DNA of 64,000 nucleotides from Halomonas sp. CH40 (GTDB lineage Bacteria; Pseudomonadota; Gammaproteobacteria; Pseudomonadales; Halomonadaceae), in contig CP112982.1 in assembly GCA_041875495.1 (NCBI GenBank), positions 3,596,001 through 3,660,000 of the forward strand. The letters are read 5' to 3'. Both the position numbers and the translations under genes were made by a program. Under the pieces are notes generated by a model that was given only the letters and a program-made list of their open reading frames with translations, made no database searches and was not told the origin of the DNA. Positions 17,812-25,841 of this stretch are shown here, piece after piece (within the stretch, counting starts at the first letter, position 1; every line of letters begins with the position of its first letter).

Positions 17812-19560
17812 TTACTTCTCCTCGCCACGGCCGCCAGAAATGGCAGAAAGACGTGCAGCGTTCTGGCTCAACTGCCCACGAGATTTCTTGGCGAACTGCG
17901 CCAGCACTTCATCACGCGGGCCAAACATGCTGATCTGTCCTGCTTTCATCACCAGCAGCTTATCCATATTCTTGAGAATACTGGTGCGATGGCTGATGAC
18001 AAACAGAGTGGTGCCTTCTTCCTTTAGCTGTTGGATTGCTTTTGCCAAGGCACGTTCACCGGCGTCATCCAGGTTGGCATTCGGCTCATCCAGCACTACC
18101 AGCACCGGATTGCCATACAGCGCACGAGCTAATCCCACGCGCTGGCGTTGGCCACCTGATAAGGCACCGCTGGTGGAAGAAATCACGGTGTCATAACCAT
18201 TGGGTAACTCAAGAATCATCTCATGGACACCGGCTTTTCTGGCCGCTTCAACCACTTTCTGGGCATCGACCTCGCCAAAACGGGCAATATTTTCGCTCAC
18301 GGTGCCGTCGAAAAGCTCAATATCCTGCGGTAGATAACCTATATGTGGCCCAACTTCATCGCGGTTGTACTGGGTAATGACACCGCCATCCAAGCGAACA
18401 TCTCCCACCTGGGAAGGCCAGATGCCGAGCAGCACCCGTGCCAGAGTGGATTTACCCGCAGCACTGGGGCCAATAATACCGATATGTTCACCTTTATTAG
18501 CCGTAAAGTTGATACCGCGAATGGTTGCCATGCGTACACCCGGCGGGGCTGCCGCAACGCCTTCAACGCTGATATCACCACGTGGGGAAGGCAGAGACAT
18601 ACGTTTTTCTTCAGCGGGAATCTGGTTCAATAGGTCATTAAGGCGCTCGTAGGCACCTCGAGCGCTGACAAAGCCTTTCCAGCCACCAATCATCTGGTCA
18701 ATCGGCGCGAGTGCACGGCCCATGATAATGGAACCGGCAATCATCATACCGGGGGTCATATCGCCCTGAAGCACCAGAAAGGCGCCTAGCCCAAGAATCA
18801 TTGACTGGAACAACAGCCGCAACACTTTGGAAGTGTTGGTCAACACACCCGCCCGGTCGCTGGCCTGAGACTGTTTGGACAGATATTCATGATGACGCTT
18901 CGACCAGCGGCCCATGATGCCCGGCAGCATACCCATGGCATGCAGCACTTCTGCGTTACGCAGGTTGGAATTGGCCAGGTTCTGGGCCTGAATCTGTTCG
19001 CCGCTGGCTTCAGCCAACAGCTTTTTAGTAGCTTTCTCATTGGCAATCGCCAGAGTCAGCAAAATGATGCCAGCACAGGTGGCGAAAATGCCCAGCCAGG
19101 GGTGGAAGAGAAACAGAACGCCCAGATAAATAGGCACCCAAGGTGCGTCAAAAAATGCAAACAGGCCGTTACCGGTCAGAAACTGACGCAGGCTGGTAAG
19201 GTCATTCAGCGGTTGTGCGCTAGAGGTACCCTGAACCATCAGGCTGCGTCGGAACATGGCGCCATACAGACGCTCATTAATCGTCGTATCGAGGCGATTA
19301 CCCACCCGCACCAACATTCGCGAACGTACCAGTTCGAGCCCGCCCATCACGGCAAAGAAAAACATTACCACCAGTGTCAGCATCACTAGGGTATCAACGC
19401 TCTGGGTGGTCAGGACGCGATCATACACCTGCAGCATATACATGGGGGGGACAAGCATCAGCAAGTTAACAAACATACTGAAGAAACCCACTGATACAAA
19501 TGATCCTTTGCAGGCTTTTAAAGCGCGTTGCAGATCCGTTGCTTCCTGTTGCTTTGCCAT
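17812..19560 (-). CDS. Type I secretion ABC exporter (PrtD/RsaD type)
   Basis: 582 residues: a six-helix exporter domain (about 20-300) then an ATPase domain with Walker A GPSAAGKST (364-372), signature LSGGQRQRVGLARAL near 468 and Walker B VLVVLDEPNANLD near 488. There is no N-terminal C39 peptidase or peptidase-like domain, which places it with exporters of uncleaved C-terminal-signal substrates such as RTX proteases and S-layer proteins rather than bacteriocins. It heads the operon ABC-adaptor-channel-sugar transferase. Likely clients in the window are the DUF4214 proteins at 1-396 and 9580-11919. The 228-nt gap upstream should hold the promoter; no clear -35/-10 pair was found, though a short inverted repeat GACAT-TT-ATGTC is at 19726-19737. 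Confidence 0.94.
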   Translation of the reverse strand: MAKQQEATDLQRALKACKGSFVSVGFFSMFVNLLMLVPPMYMLQVYDRVLTTQSVDTLVMLTLVVMFFFAVMGGLELVRSRMLVRVGNRLDTTINERLYGAMFRRSLMVQGTSSAQPLNDLTSLRQFLTGNGLFAFFDAPWVPIYLGVLFLFHPWLGIFATCAGIILLTLAIANEKATKKLLAEASGEQIQAQNLANSNLRNAEVLHAMGMLPGIMGRWSKRHHEYLSKQSQASDRAGVLTNTSKVLRLLFQSMILGLGAFLVLQGDMTPGMMIAGSIIMGRALAPIDQMIGGWKGFVSARGAYERLNDLLNQIPAEEKRMSLPSPRGDISVEGVAAAPPGVRMATIRGINFTANKGEHIGIIGPSAAGKSTLARVLLGIWPSQVGDVRLDGGVITQYNRDEVGPHIGYLPQDIELFDGTVSENIARFGEVDAQKVVEAARKAGVHEMILELPNGYDTVISSTSGALSGGQRQRVGLARALYGNPVLVVLDEPNANLDDAGERALAKAIQQLKEEGTTLFVISHRTSILKNMDKLLVMKAGQISMFGPRDEVLAQFAKKSRGQLSQNAARLSAISGGRGEEK

Positions 19561-19788
19561 GAAGGGGTCACCGTTGAATCGAAGAAACGTCTGGACGTCA
19601 AATTAGTGAAAACATTTGAAAAGCATAACAGAAATGCCTGTACACAGGGTAGAGCCACTTTACAAGACCACAGCATCAAATCTTGACAAACGCATGCATT
19701 TAGCAAAATTTTACACTGACTTTATGACATTTATGTCTATTCGATAAAAACATTGGCATAGACAGCTTTACACTTCCAGCCTTCCCGG

Positions 19789-20535
19789 CTACGGGGGCGC
19801 ATCTTCAAACAGCGGACGCAGGTTCGCATTGAGATAGCGGTCATTAAAGTTGGCCTCTCGCGCCAACACCTCCAAGTCGGGAATGTTGATGGTGTGATGA
19901 TTGCGAAAAATAACCTCCTCTTCGCTCATCGCCGAAAGTGTGCGACTAACATGCACCGATGTCATGCCGAGCAGATCGCCAAGTTGCTGCTGAGAAAGTG
20001 GGAGGCGAAAGCTCGACCCACCCTCGCACATGGTCTGGTGCAGCCGGGTATACATCTCGTAAAGAAAATGCGCCAGGCGCTGGCGAGCAGTGCGTCGTGC
20101 CAGGGTCACCAGGCGCTCACAAAGCAGCGCCTGCTGACGGCTGGAAATCGCGAACATCACCGTAGTCAAAGTCATTGAGTCACAGAACAGTTCCAACATG
20201 CAGCGATGAGGGAAGTAGCAGATGATGCCACCCTCAATCATTGTTACCCCGTCAAGGCGCTCATTGAAGGCAAATTCGCGCAGGCCAATAATGTCGCCGG
20301 GGAGAAATATCTCCATGATCTGGCGGGTGCCATTGTCGAGGTTGCGATATGAATATGCCCAGCCCGAACTCAGGATGCAGAATTCGCTGGCCTCCTTGCC
20401 CTCTTGCCACAGTGTCGTGCCGGCGCTGATAGGCGTGGGGTGATTCTCCAGGTTGGCAAGAACTTCCTTCTCTTCAGGGCTTAGGCGTCGGTAGTGCTCG
20501 AAATGGCGGATGATGCAACTTTCCTCAGGCACCAT
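19789..20535 (-). CDS. Crp/Fnr-family transcription regulator
   Basis: 248 residues. The cyclic-nucleotide-binding-like beta-roll covers about 15-120 (GTTLWQEGKEASEFCILSSG, then FLPGDIIGLREFAF). A long dimer helix lies near 125-165 and a winged helix-turn-helix at about 175-230 (LSQQQLGDLLGMTSVHVSRT). The Cys cluster that binds the FNR iron-sulfur centre is absent; only Cys7 lies in the N-terminus. It belongs to the broad FixK/Crp-like group and its effector is unknown. It faces ectD divergently across 275 bases, so control of ectD or of itself is a reasonable guess but not shown. A G-rich AGGGGGA ribosome site precedes ATG 20535. Confidence 0.88.
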   Translation of the reverse strand: MVPEESCIIRHFEHYRRLSPEEKEVLANLENHPTPISAGTTLWQEGKEASEFCILSSGWAYSYRNLDNGTRQIMEIFLPGDIIGLREFAFNERLDGVTMIEGGIICYFPHRCMLELFCDSMTLTTVMFAISSRQQALLCERLVTLARRTARQRLAHFLYEMYTRLHQTMCEGGSSFRLPLSQQQLGDLLGMTSVHVSRTLSAMSEEEVIFRNHHTINIPDLEVLAREANFNDRYLNANLRPLFEDAPP

Positions 20536-20810
20536 AGGCGTTATCCCCCTTTCATGTGATTCGCCTTCATAACCCAGGTTATGGCGATCCCTTGTATTTG
20601 CTTATAACGTAGCCTGAAATTAAACGTAGGCATATTAGCCTGACGGAGCAAGACGCACTTGGCCGAGGCAACTGCAAGTAAACGAATGTCCTTGCGCATA
20701 TTGAAAAAACTGTAAGAGAACGCAAGACCTCTCGAAGGCATCAACACCGAGTGAGATAAGGTCAGAAAGATCAAAACCCAGTGACATTATTCACCTAGGA
20801 GATGATCAAT

Positions 20811-21788
20811 ATGGCACCCGTTAACCCTGCAAAGCCTCAATCCATTGTTCAGAAACAGTACACTGAAACATCCGAGCTTCCCGGCTCTTCGTATACCACC
20901 ACGCGTGATCCTTACCCCACGCGCTTTTCTGAATCGCCCAAGGCGCTCTGGCTTAAGCGCCATGAGCCGGTCGTCAAGGGCCGGGATTTTTCTGGACCTC
21001 TGAGCGCAGCGCAGCTTGATGAATTCGAGAAAAAGGGCTTTCTGTTTCTTCCCAATTTCATCCACGGCGCAGAGCTTGAGGAATTACGCCAAGCAATACG
21101 CAAACTGATGAATCAAGAAGAGTACCTGAACCGCGACTTCAGCATTACCGAGCCGCAGGGCCATGAAATGCGTTCGCTGTTTGCTGTGCATTTTCTCTCC
21201 GATTACCTCAACCAACTCAGCGAAGACCCACGCCTTACCGGGGCAGTAAAGCAAATTCTTGGCGGCGAGACCTACATTCATCAGTCCCGTATCAACTATA
21301 AGCCCGGCTTTGCTGGCAAGGGATTTAACTGGCACTCCGACTTCGAGACATGGCACGCCGAGGATGGCATGCCGGCCATGCATGCTGTCAGCGCCTCTGT
21401 GATCATGACGGACAATCACGAGTTCAATGGCCCCTTGATGCTGGTGCCAGGCTCACAGAACGTGTTTGTTCCCTGTGTTGGTGAAACACCGGAGGATAAC
21501 TACCGCAACTCGCTCAAGCGCCAAGAGGTCGGCGTTCCAGGCAAACAGGCGATAACCCACCTGGTTGAAGAGGGCGGCATCGAGTCGGTAACTGGTGAAG
21601 CCGGTGGGCTGATTCTCTTTGACTGCAATGTGTTGCACGCTTCCAATGCCAACATGTCACCCGACCCGCGCAGCAACGTTTTCTTTGTTTATAACCGCCG
21701 CGACAACCCCTGCAAGCAGCCCTTTGCCGCCCCCAAACCAAGGCCCGACTTCCTGGCTCATAACCCCAATGAAAACTGGTCGCCCTGA
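20811..21788 (+). CDS. ectD: Ectoine hydroxylase
   Basis: A 325-residue non-haem Fe(II)/2-oxoglutarate dioxygenase of the PhyH superfamily that converts ectoine to 5-hydroxyectoine, a cytoplasmic osmo- and thermoprotectant. The ectoine hydroxylase signature is NWHSDFETWHAEDGMP, with the iron facial triad predicted as His175, Asp177 and His276 (in DCNVLHASNA). The start is ATG 20811 because AGGAG (20797-20801) sits 9 nt away; an in-frame ATG at 20802 directly abuts that site. The ectABC synthesis genes are not in the window, so ectD stands alone here, as in several Halomonas genomes. A Crp/Fnr-type regulator is divergent. Confidence 0.96.
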   Translation: MAPVNPAKPQSIVQKQYTETSELPGSSYTTTRDPYPTRFSESPKALWLKRHEPVVKGRDFSGPLSAAQLDEFEKKGFLFLPNFIHGAELEELRQAIRKLMNQEEYLNRDFSITEPQGHEMRSLFAVHFLSDYLNQLSEDPRLTGAVKQILGGETYIHQSRINYKPGFAGKGFNWHSDFETWHAEDGMPAMHAVSASVIMTDNHEFNGPLMLVPGSQNVFVPCVGETPEDNYRNSLKRQEVGVPGKQAITHLVEEGGIESVTGEAGGLILFDCNVLHASNANMSPDPRSNVFFVYNRRDNPCKQPFAAPKPRPDFLAHNPNENWSP

Positions 21789-21821
21789 AAAGCCGAGTAG
21801 GCACATAAAAGCTTAGCGAAT

Positions 21822-21847
21822 CAAAAAGCCCCGAGTTATCGGGGCTT
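21822..21847 (-). terminator. Terminator of yicC, shared with ectD
   Basis: A 9-bp perfect stem AAGCCCCGA/TCGGGGCTT with a 4-nt loop (21826-21847). On the minus strand it is followed by a T tract, matching the end of yicC (stop at 21912). It also lies 38 nt past the ectD stop and could act weakly in that direction. Confidence 0.85.
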
Positions 21848-21911
21848 GAGCGTGTTGATGAATGATTAGCTGCATCTCGCATAAACCCTCGCCCGACTGA
21901 GCCTCTAGGGC

Positions 21912-22787
21912 CTACTCAATATTCTGAATCTGCTCGCGCATCTGCTCAATCAACACCTTGAGTTCCACGGCGCAGCGGGTGGTTTCCGCGACCACGGATT
22001 TGGATGATAGCGTGTTGGCCTCGCGGTTGAGTTCCTGCATCAGGAAATCCAGGCGGCGGCCCTTGGGGCCTTTCTGGCCGAGCTGACGGCTGACTTCATC
22101 GACATGGGCGCTCAAGCGGTCCAGCTCTTCATCCACATCGGCTTTCTGAGCCACCAGTACCAGCTCTGCCTCCAGACGCTGGGGGTCAAGTTCCGTCCTA
22201 GCAGTATGCAGGCGCTCTAACAACTGGGCACGCTGGCGTTCCAGAATGTGCGGCAGCAGGCTGCGCACCGTGGCTACCTGCTCATTCACTGCTTCCAGGC
22301 GAGTGGTGATCATCTCAGCCAGCTTGGCGCCTTCACGGGCGCGCGTATCAATCAGCTCGTCCAGTGCCTGTTCGAAAAGCCGGGCGGCAGCCGCCTGAAT
22401 GGTTTCCGGATCCAGGTGTTGAGTGGCCATCACGCCTGGCTGGTTGAGCAGGTCAAGCGTGGTGGGTGGCGCGGCATCAGGCACCTGCTGTTGAATGGCC
22501 GCCAGGGCATCCGCTATTTCCTTCAGGCGCTGTACATTAACGGCGGGGGCCTGGCTCGCTTCAGCCGCTTCAAAACGCAGGCTACATTCCACCTTGCCCC
22601 GGGTCAGCCGCTGGCGCAGTGACTCGCGAAATACCGGTTCCAGGGCTCGCAGGGTATCTGGTAGGCGAAAGTGAGGTTCCAGATAACGTTGGTTAACGGA
22701 GCGGATTTCCACTTGCAGGCTGCCAAAGGTGGCGACCTGCTCAACACGGGCGAAGGCCGTCATGCTATGAACCTGGGCAATGGCCAT
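21912..22787 (-). CDS. yicC: YicC-family endoribonuclease
   Basis: 291 residues, as in E. coli YicC (287). The N-terminus MAIAQVHSMTAFARVE carries the family-typical SMTAFAR motif, followed by VEIRSVNQRYLEPHFRLPD. The C-terminal DUF1732 part contains GRRLDFLMQELNREANTLSS and ends with TTRCAVELKVLIEQMREQIQ. The family acts as a manganese-dependent endoribonuclease. ATG 22787 is chosen because AAAGGA lies 6 nt upstream and it gives the family N-terminus; longer in-frame extensions are not supported. It is divergent from rph, a very common pairing. Confidence 0.93.
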   Translation of the reverse strand: MAIAQVHSMTAFARVEQVATFGSLQVEIRSVNQRYLEPHFRLPDTLRALEPVFRESLRQRLTRGKVECSLRFEAAEASQAPAVNVQRLKEIADALAAIQQQVPDAAPPTTLDLLNQPGVMATQHLDPETIQAAAARLFEQALDELIDTRAREGAKLAEMITTRLEAVNEQVATVRSLLPHILERQRAQLLERLHTARTELDPQRLEAELVLVAQKADVDEELDRLSAHVDEVSRQLGQKGPKGRRLDFLMQELNREANTLSSKSVVAETTRCAVELKVLIEQMREQIQNIE

Positions 22788-22913
22788 AAGGGTTCCTTTG
22801 TTGATGATGTTTTCATCCAGTCTACCTGATATCCCACGCCATTCGCTGACAGACGTGTAGAATACGGCCAACTGAGTTTGGCTATTTTTTTATTGATGAC
22901 GATGAGAGGTGCT

Positions 22914-23651
22914 ATGCGTCCTGATGTTGTTCGCCCCAGCGGCCGTGCCGCCGACCAACTGCGTGAAATCCGCCTGACCCGTGACTACACACGCCATGCG
23001 GAAGGTTCGGTACTGGTCGAGTTTGGCGATACCAAGGTGCTGTGTAATGCCAGCGTGGAAGCCGGCGTGCCGCGCTGGCTGCGCGGCAAGAACCAGGGCT
23101 GGATCACCGCTGAATACGGCATGTTGCCGCGAGCCACCCATTCACGCAGTGGCCGCGAAGCCACCCGTGGCAAACAGGGCGGCCGAACCTTGGAAATTCA
23201 GCGCCTGATTGGCCGCAGCCTGCGTGCCGCCGTAAATCTGAAGAAACTGGGCGAGTTCACCATTACCGTGGATTGCGATGTGATCCAGGCCGATGGCGGC
23301 ACCCGCACCGCCTCCATTACCGGTGGCTGTGTCGCCCTGGTAGATGCCATTCGCCACCTGCAGCGCGAAAAAAAGATCAAGGGTGATCCCTTCAAGCAGA
23401 TGGTCAGCGCCATTTCTGTGGGTATCTATAAAGGCGTCCCGGTACTCGATCTGGATTACCCGGAAGACAGCAAGGCCGACACCGACCTGAACGTGGTCAT
23501 GACTGAAAAAGGCGAGATGATTGAAGTACAGGGCACCGCAGAAGCTGGCGCTTTCAATCGCGCTGAGCTGAACGCCATGCTCGACCTGGCAGAAAAAGCA
23601 GGCGATGAGCTGCGTATGCATCAGCGTGAAGCACTGGGAGTTTGTGAATAG
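22914..23651 (+). CDS. rph: Ribonuclease PH
   Basis: A 245-residue phosphorolytic 3'-5' exoribonuclease that trims tRNA 3' ends. Family blocks are visible: [18 protein letters not shown] at the N-terminus, [47 protein letters not shown] and [19 protein letters not shown]. The start is ATG 22914, matching the family MRP start, with AGAGG just upstream; earlier in-frame ATGs would add a non-family tail. The last base of its stop codon is the first base of an eight-copy heptamer repeat. Layout rph-crc-pyrE is the same as in Pseudomonas, where a few genes are interposed. Confidence 0.96.
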   Translation: MRPDVVRPSGRAADQLREIRLTRDYTRHAEGSVLVEFGDTKVLCNASVEAGVPRWLRGKNQGWITAEYGMLPRATHSRSGREATRGKQGGRTLEIQRLIGRSLRAAVNLKKLGEFTITVDCDVIQADGGTRTASITGGCVALVDAIRHLQREKKIKGDPFKQMVSAISVGIYKGVPVLDLDYPEDSKADTDLNVVMTEKGEMIEVQGTAEAGAFNRAELNAMLDLAEKAGDELRMHQREALGVCE

Positions 23652-23706
23652 GCGTGAGGCGTGAGGCGTGAGGCGTGAGGCGTGAGGCGTGAGGCGTGAG
23701 GCGTGA
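23651..23706. repeat. Eight tandem copies of the heptamer GGCGTGA
   Basis: Exactly eight uninterrupted copies (56 bases) begin at the last base of the rph stop codon. The unit is not a multiple of three, so copy changes would shift any frame reading across it, but no supported gene does. The terminator follows 22 bases later. Confidence 0.97.
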
Positions 23707-23727
23707 GCAGAGTAAGATAGATAAAAC

Positions 23728-23753
23728 AAAAGGCCAGCATTCGCTGGCCTTTT
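23728..23753. terminator. Bidirectional terminator between rph and crc
   Basis: An 11-bp perfect stem AAAAGGCCAGC/GCTGGCCTTTT with a 4-nt loop. The A/T flanks give a T tract on both strands, so it can end both converging transcripts. Confidence 0.9.
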
Positions 23754-23794
23754 GAATATTACTCGCATGCATGGCGATGCAGGGAAGTGAGTGC

Positions 23795-24562
23795 TTACAG
23801 TGCCAGGTCGTATTCGACAATCAGCGGTGCGAACTCTGAAAACGTTGCCTCATAGTCAATCCAGGCATCCACCACATGGCGGCGGAAATTGGGGCCGACC
23901 AACTGATAGTCAATCCGCCAGCCTTCCTGGCGCCCACGGGGCACCTCCTGGTCAAGCTTCGGCCACCAGGTATATTCACCCGCGTCGCGATTGATCTCGC
24001 GGAAGGTGTCGATAAACCCGGTGGGGCCAAGCACATGATCCATCCAGGCGCGCTCTTCCGGGCGGAAACCGGATGTCAGCTGGTTATCCGACCAGTTGGC
24101 CAGGTCAATCGTCTTGTGGGCGATATGCCAGGTGCCACAGATGATATATTCCCGGCGCTTACGGGCCATTTTGCTCAGGTATTCCTGATATTGCTCCATG
24201 AACGCCTGTTTGGCTTTCTGGTCGCTGCCATCCGGCATCAGGAAGGTGGCAATACTGAAGCGGTCGTAATCCGCCTGCAGGAAGCGCCCTTCATGGTCAC
24301 ACTGCGGAAACCCGAGGCCATACATGATCGCCTTGGGAATCTTGCGGCAATACAGTGCCACACCAGCAAAACCATCCTCCTCCGCATCCAGGAAGTAGCC
24401 TTCATAACCTTCCGGATAGAGAATATGGTCGCTTAATTCGAAACTTTTCGCCTTGATGTTCTGCACGCAGACCACGTCGGCATCCTGCTGAGCCAGCCAG
24501 TCCAGGAAGCCACGATCGACGGCATCACGAATACCATTGACATTGATGCTGGCAATTTTCAT
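23795..24562 (-). CDS. crc: Catabolite repression control protein Crc
   Basis: 255 residues with the exonuclease III/APE fold (MKIASINVNGIRDAVDRGFL start) but with lost catalytic residues. The catalytic Glu of QETK is Asn35 (QNIK), the GDMN aspartate/asparagine pair is GTWH near 158, and the terminal SDH is SEF. Asp in RIDYQL is kept. That pattern, the REYIICG and HAPLIV-like (FAPLIVEYD) ends, and the position next to pyrE and near rph match Pseudomonas Crc, which assists Hfq in repressing translation of catabolic mRNAs at A-rich sites. Automatic annotation may call it exodeoxyribonuclease III. ATG 24562 follows AAAGGGA. Activity on RNA in this organism is inferred. Confidence 0.88.
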   Translation of the reverse strand: MKIASINVNGIRDAVDRGFLDWLAQQDADVVCVQNIKAKSFELSDHILYPEGYEGYFLDAEEDGFAGVALYCRKIPKAIMYGLGFPQCDHEGRFLQADYDRFSIATFLMPDGSDQKAKQAFMEQYQEYLSKMARKRREYIICGTWHIAHKTIDLANWSDNQLTSGFRPEERAWMDHVLGPTGFIDTFREINRDAGEYTWWPKLDQEVPRGRQEGWRIDYQLVGPNFRRHVVDAWIDYEATFSEFAPLIVEYDLAL

Positions 24563-24648
24563 AGATCGTCCCTTTAGCGTCGCTGCTGTATGATACCCGA
24601 CGTTTCGACGTTTGAGTAAATCCCCCACAAAAAATCGCGAGGATTATC

Positions 24649-25311
24649 GTGTCTGCCTCTCTACAATCGTATCAACGCGACTTCATTGCTTTCGCTATTG
24701 AGCAGGGCGTGCTCAAATTTGGCGAATTTACCCTGAAATCCGGTCGCGTAAGCCCATATTTTTTCAATGCTGGCCTGTTTCAGACCGGCGGCGCTCTGGC
24801 CAAGCTCGGGCGCTTCTACGCCCAGGCGATTGTCGATAGCGGCCTCAAGGCCGATGTTCTGTTTGGCCCCGCCTATAAAGGCATTCCCCTTGCAGCCGTC
24901 ACCGCTGCTGCGCTGGCTGATCACCATGACCTTGATATGCCTTACGCCTTTAACCGTAAGGAAGCCAAGACCCACGGCGAAGGCGGCAATACTATCGGCG
25001 CACCACTGGCGGGTGATATCCTGATTATCGACGATGTCATTACCGCTGGCACGGCCATTCGTGAAGTCATGACCCTCATCGAACACAGCGGTGCCCGGGC
25101 GGGCGGCGTCATTATCGCGCTGGATCGTCAGGAACGTGGCCAGGGCGAGCAAAGCGCCATTCAGGAAGTTGAAGCCACCTTTGGCATGCCGGTCGTCAGT
25201 ATCGTTACTCTGGCACAGGTATTGGCCTATCTGGAAGAGCAAGCGGGCCCCGAGATGCAGGTGCATGCTGAGGCCATTCGGGCATATCGCGCTGAGTACG
25301 GTAGTGAGTGA
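24649..25311 (+). CDS. pyrE: Orotate phosphoribosyltransferase
   Basis: 220 residues; makes orotidine 5'-phosphate from orotate and PRPP in pyrimidine synthesis. The PRPP loop is [16 protein letters not shown] (about 124-139), and the substrate loop is [19 protein letters not shown] (about 103-121). It starts at GTG 24649, 5 nt after GAGGA. It is divergent from crc over an 86-nt gap and convergent with trmL, leaving 4 nt between stops. Confidence 0.96.
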   Translation: MSASLQSYQRDFIAFAIEQGVLKFGEFTLKSGRVSPYFFNAGLFQTGGALAKLGRFYAQAIVDSGLKADVLFGPAYKGIPLAAVTAAALADHHDLDMPYAFNRKEAKTHGEGGNTIGAPLAGDILIIDDVITAGTAIREVMTLIEHSGARAGGVIIALDRQERGQGEQSAIQEVEATFGMPVVSIVTLAQVLAYLEEQAGPEMQVHAEAIRAYRAEYGSE

Positions 25312-25315
25312 TCGC

Positions 25316-25789
25316 TTAGCTGGAGGTTGCGGCGCCAGCAAAGCCTTGCTGTCGCCAGGCCTCGTAGCTAACCAGCGCCACGGCATTAGACAGGTTAAGA
25401 CTACGATTATTAGGCTGCATGGGGATCAGCAACTTGTTTTCATCGGCGATCAAGGCATGTGCCTGCTCCGATAAGCCGCCTGTTTCAGAGCCAAACAGCA
25501 ACACATCGCCCGCGCCAAAAGAGGCCTCGCTATAATAGCGAGTGCCACGGGTTGTCAGCGCCCACAGGGTTCGCCCCTGCATCGCTTCCAGAAAGGCCAT
25601 GAAATTGGCATGACAGCGCACATTGGCCAGGTCGCGGTAATCAAGCCCGGCGCGACGCAGCTTTTTCTCTTCCAGATCAAACCCTAGCGGCTCAATCAGG
25701 TGGAGACGACAGCCATTGTTGGCCACCAGCCGCATGATATTGCCCGCATTCGGCGCCATTTTTGGCTCAAACAGCGCGATTTCAAACAT
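25316..25789 (-). CDS. trmL: tRNA (cytidine/uridine-34 2'-O)-methyltransferase
   Basis: A 157-residue SPOUT-class methyltransferase that methylates the wobble ribose of leucine tRNAs. Motifs: [20 protein letters not shown] at the N-terminus, [13 protein letters not shown] (about 101-113) and the knot-forming [19 protein letters not shown] (about 125-143). ATG 25789 gives the family N-terminus and length (E. coli TrmL is 157); the frame is open further upstream without support. It is divergent from rep with a 52-nt spacer. Confidence 0.95.
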   Translation of the reverse strand: MFEIALFEPKMAPNAGNIMRLVANNGCRLHLIEPLGFDLEEKKLRRAGLDYRDLANVRCHANFMAFLEAMQGRTLWALTTRGTRYYSEASFGAGDVLLFGSETGGLSEQAHALIADENKLLIPMQPNNRSLNLSNAVALVSYEAWRQQGFAGAATSS

Positions 25790-25841
25790 TGGTTCTTCCA
25801 GACATTGGTTCGCCTTCCACATGTAAAGGATGCATTCTGCC

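Noticed and set aside
23651..23706. CRISPR-like array
   Set aside because: The units are 7 bases without spacers and no cas genes are near, so it is a simple tandem repeat.
23142..23768. A 208-codon minus-strand open frame over rph and the heptamer repeat
   Set aside because: It is antisense to RNase PH, and its repeat-derived stretch (repeated RLTPHAS) comes from the heptamers, not from a real protein.
23795..24562. Annotation as exodeoxyribonuclease III (xth)
   Set aside because: Key catalytic residues are replaced and the context is that of crc, so the nuclease call is set aside.
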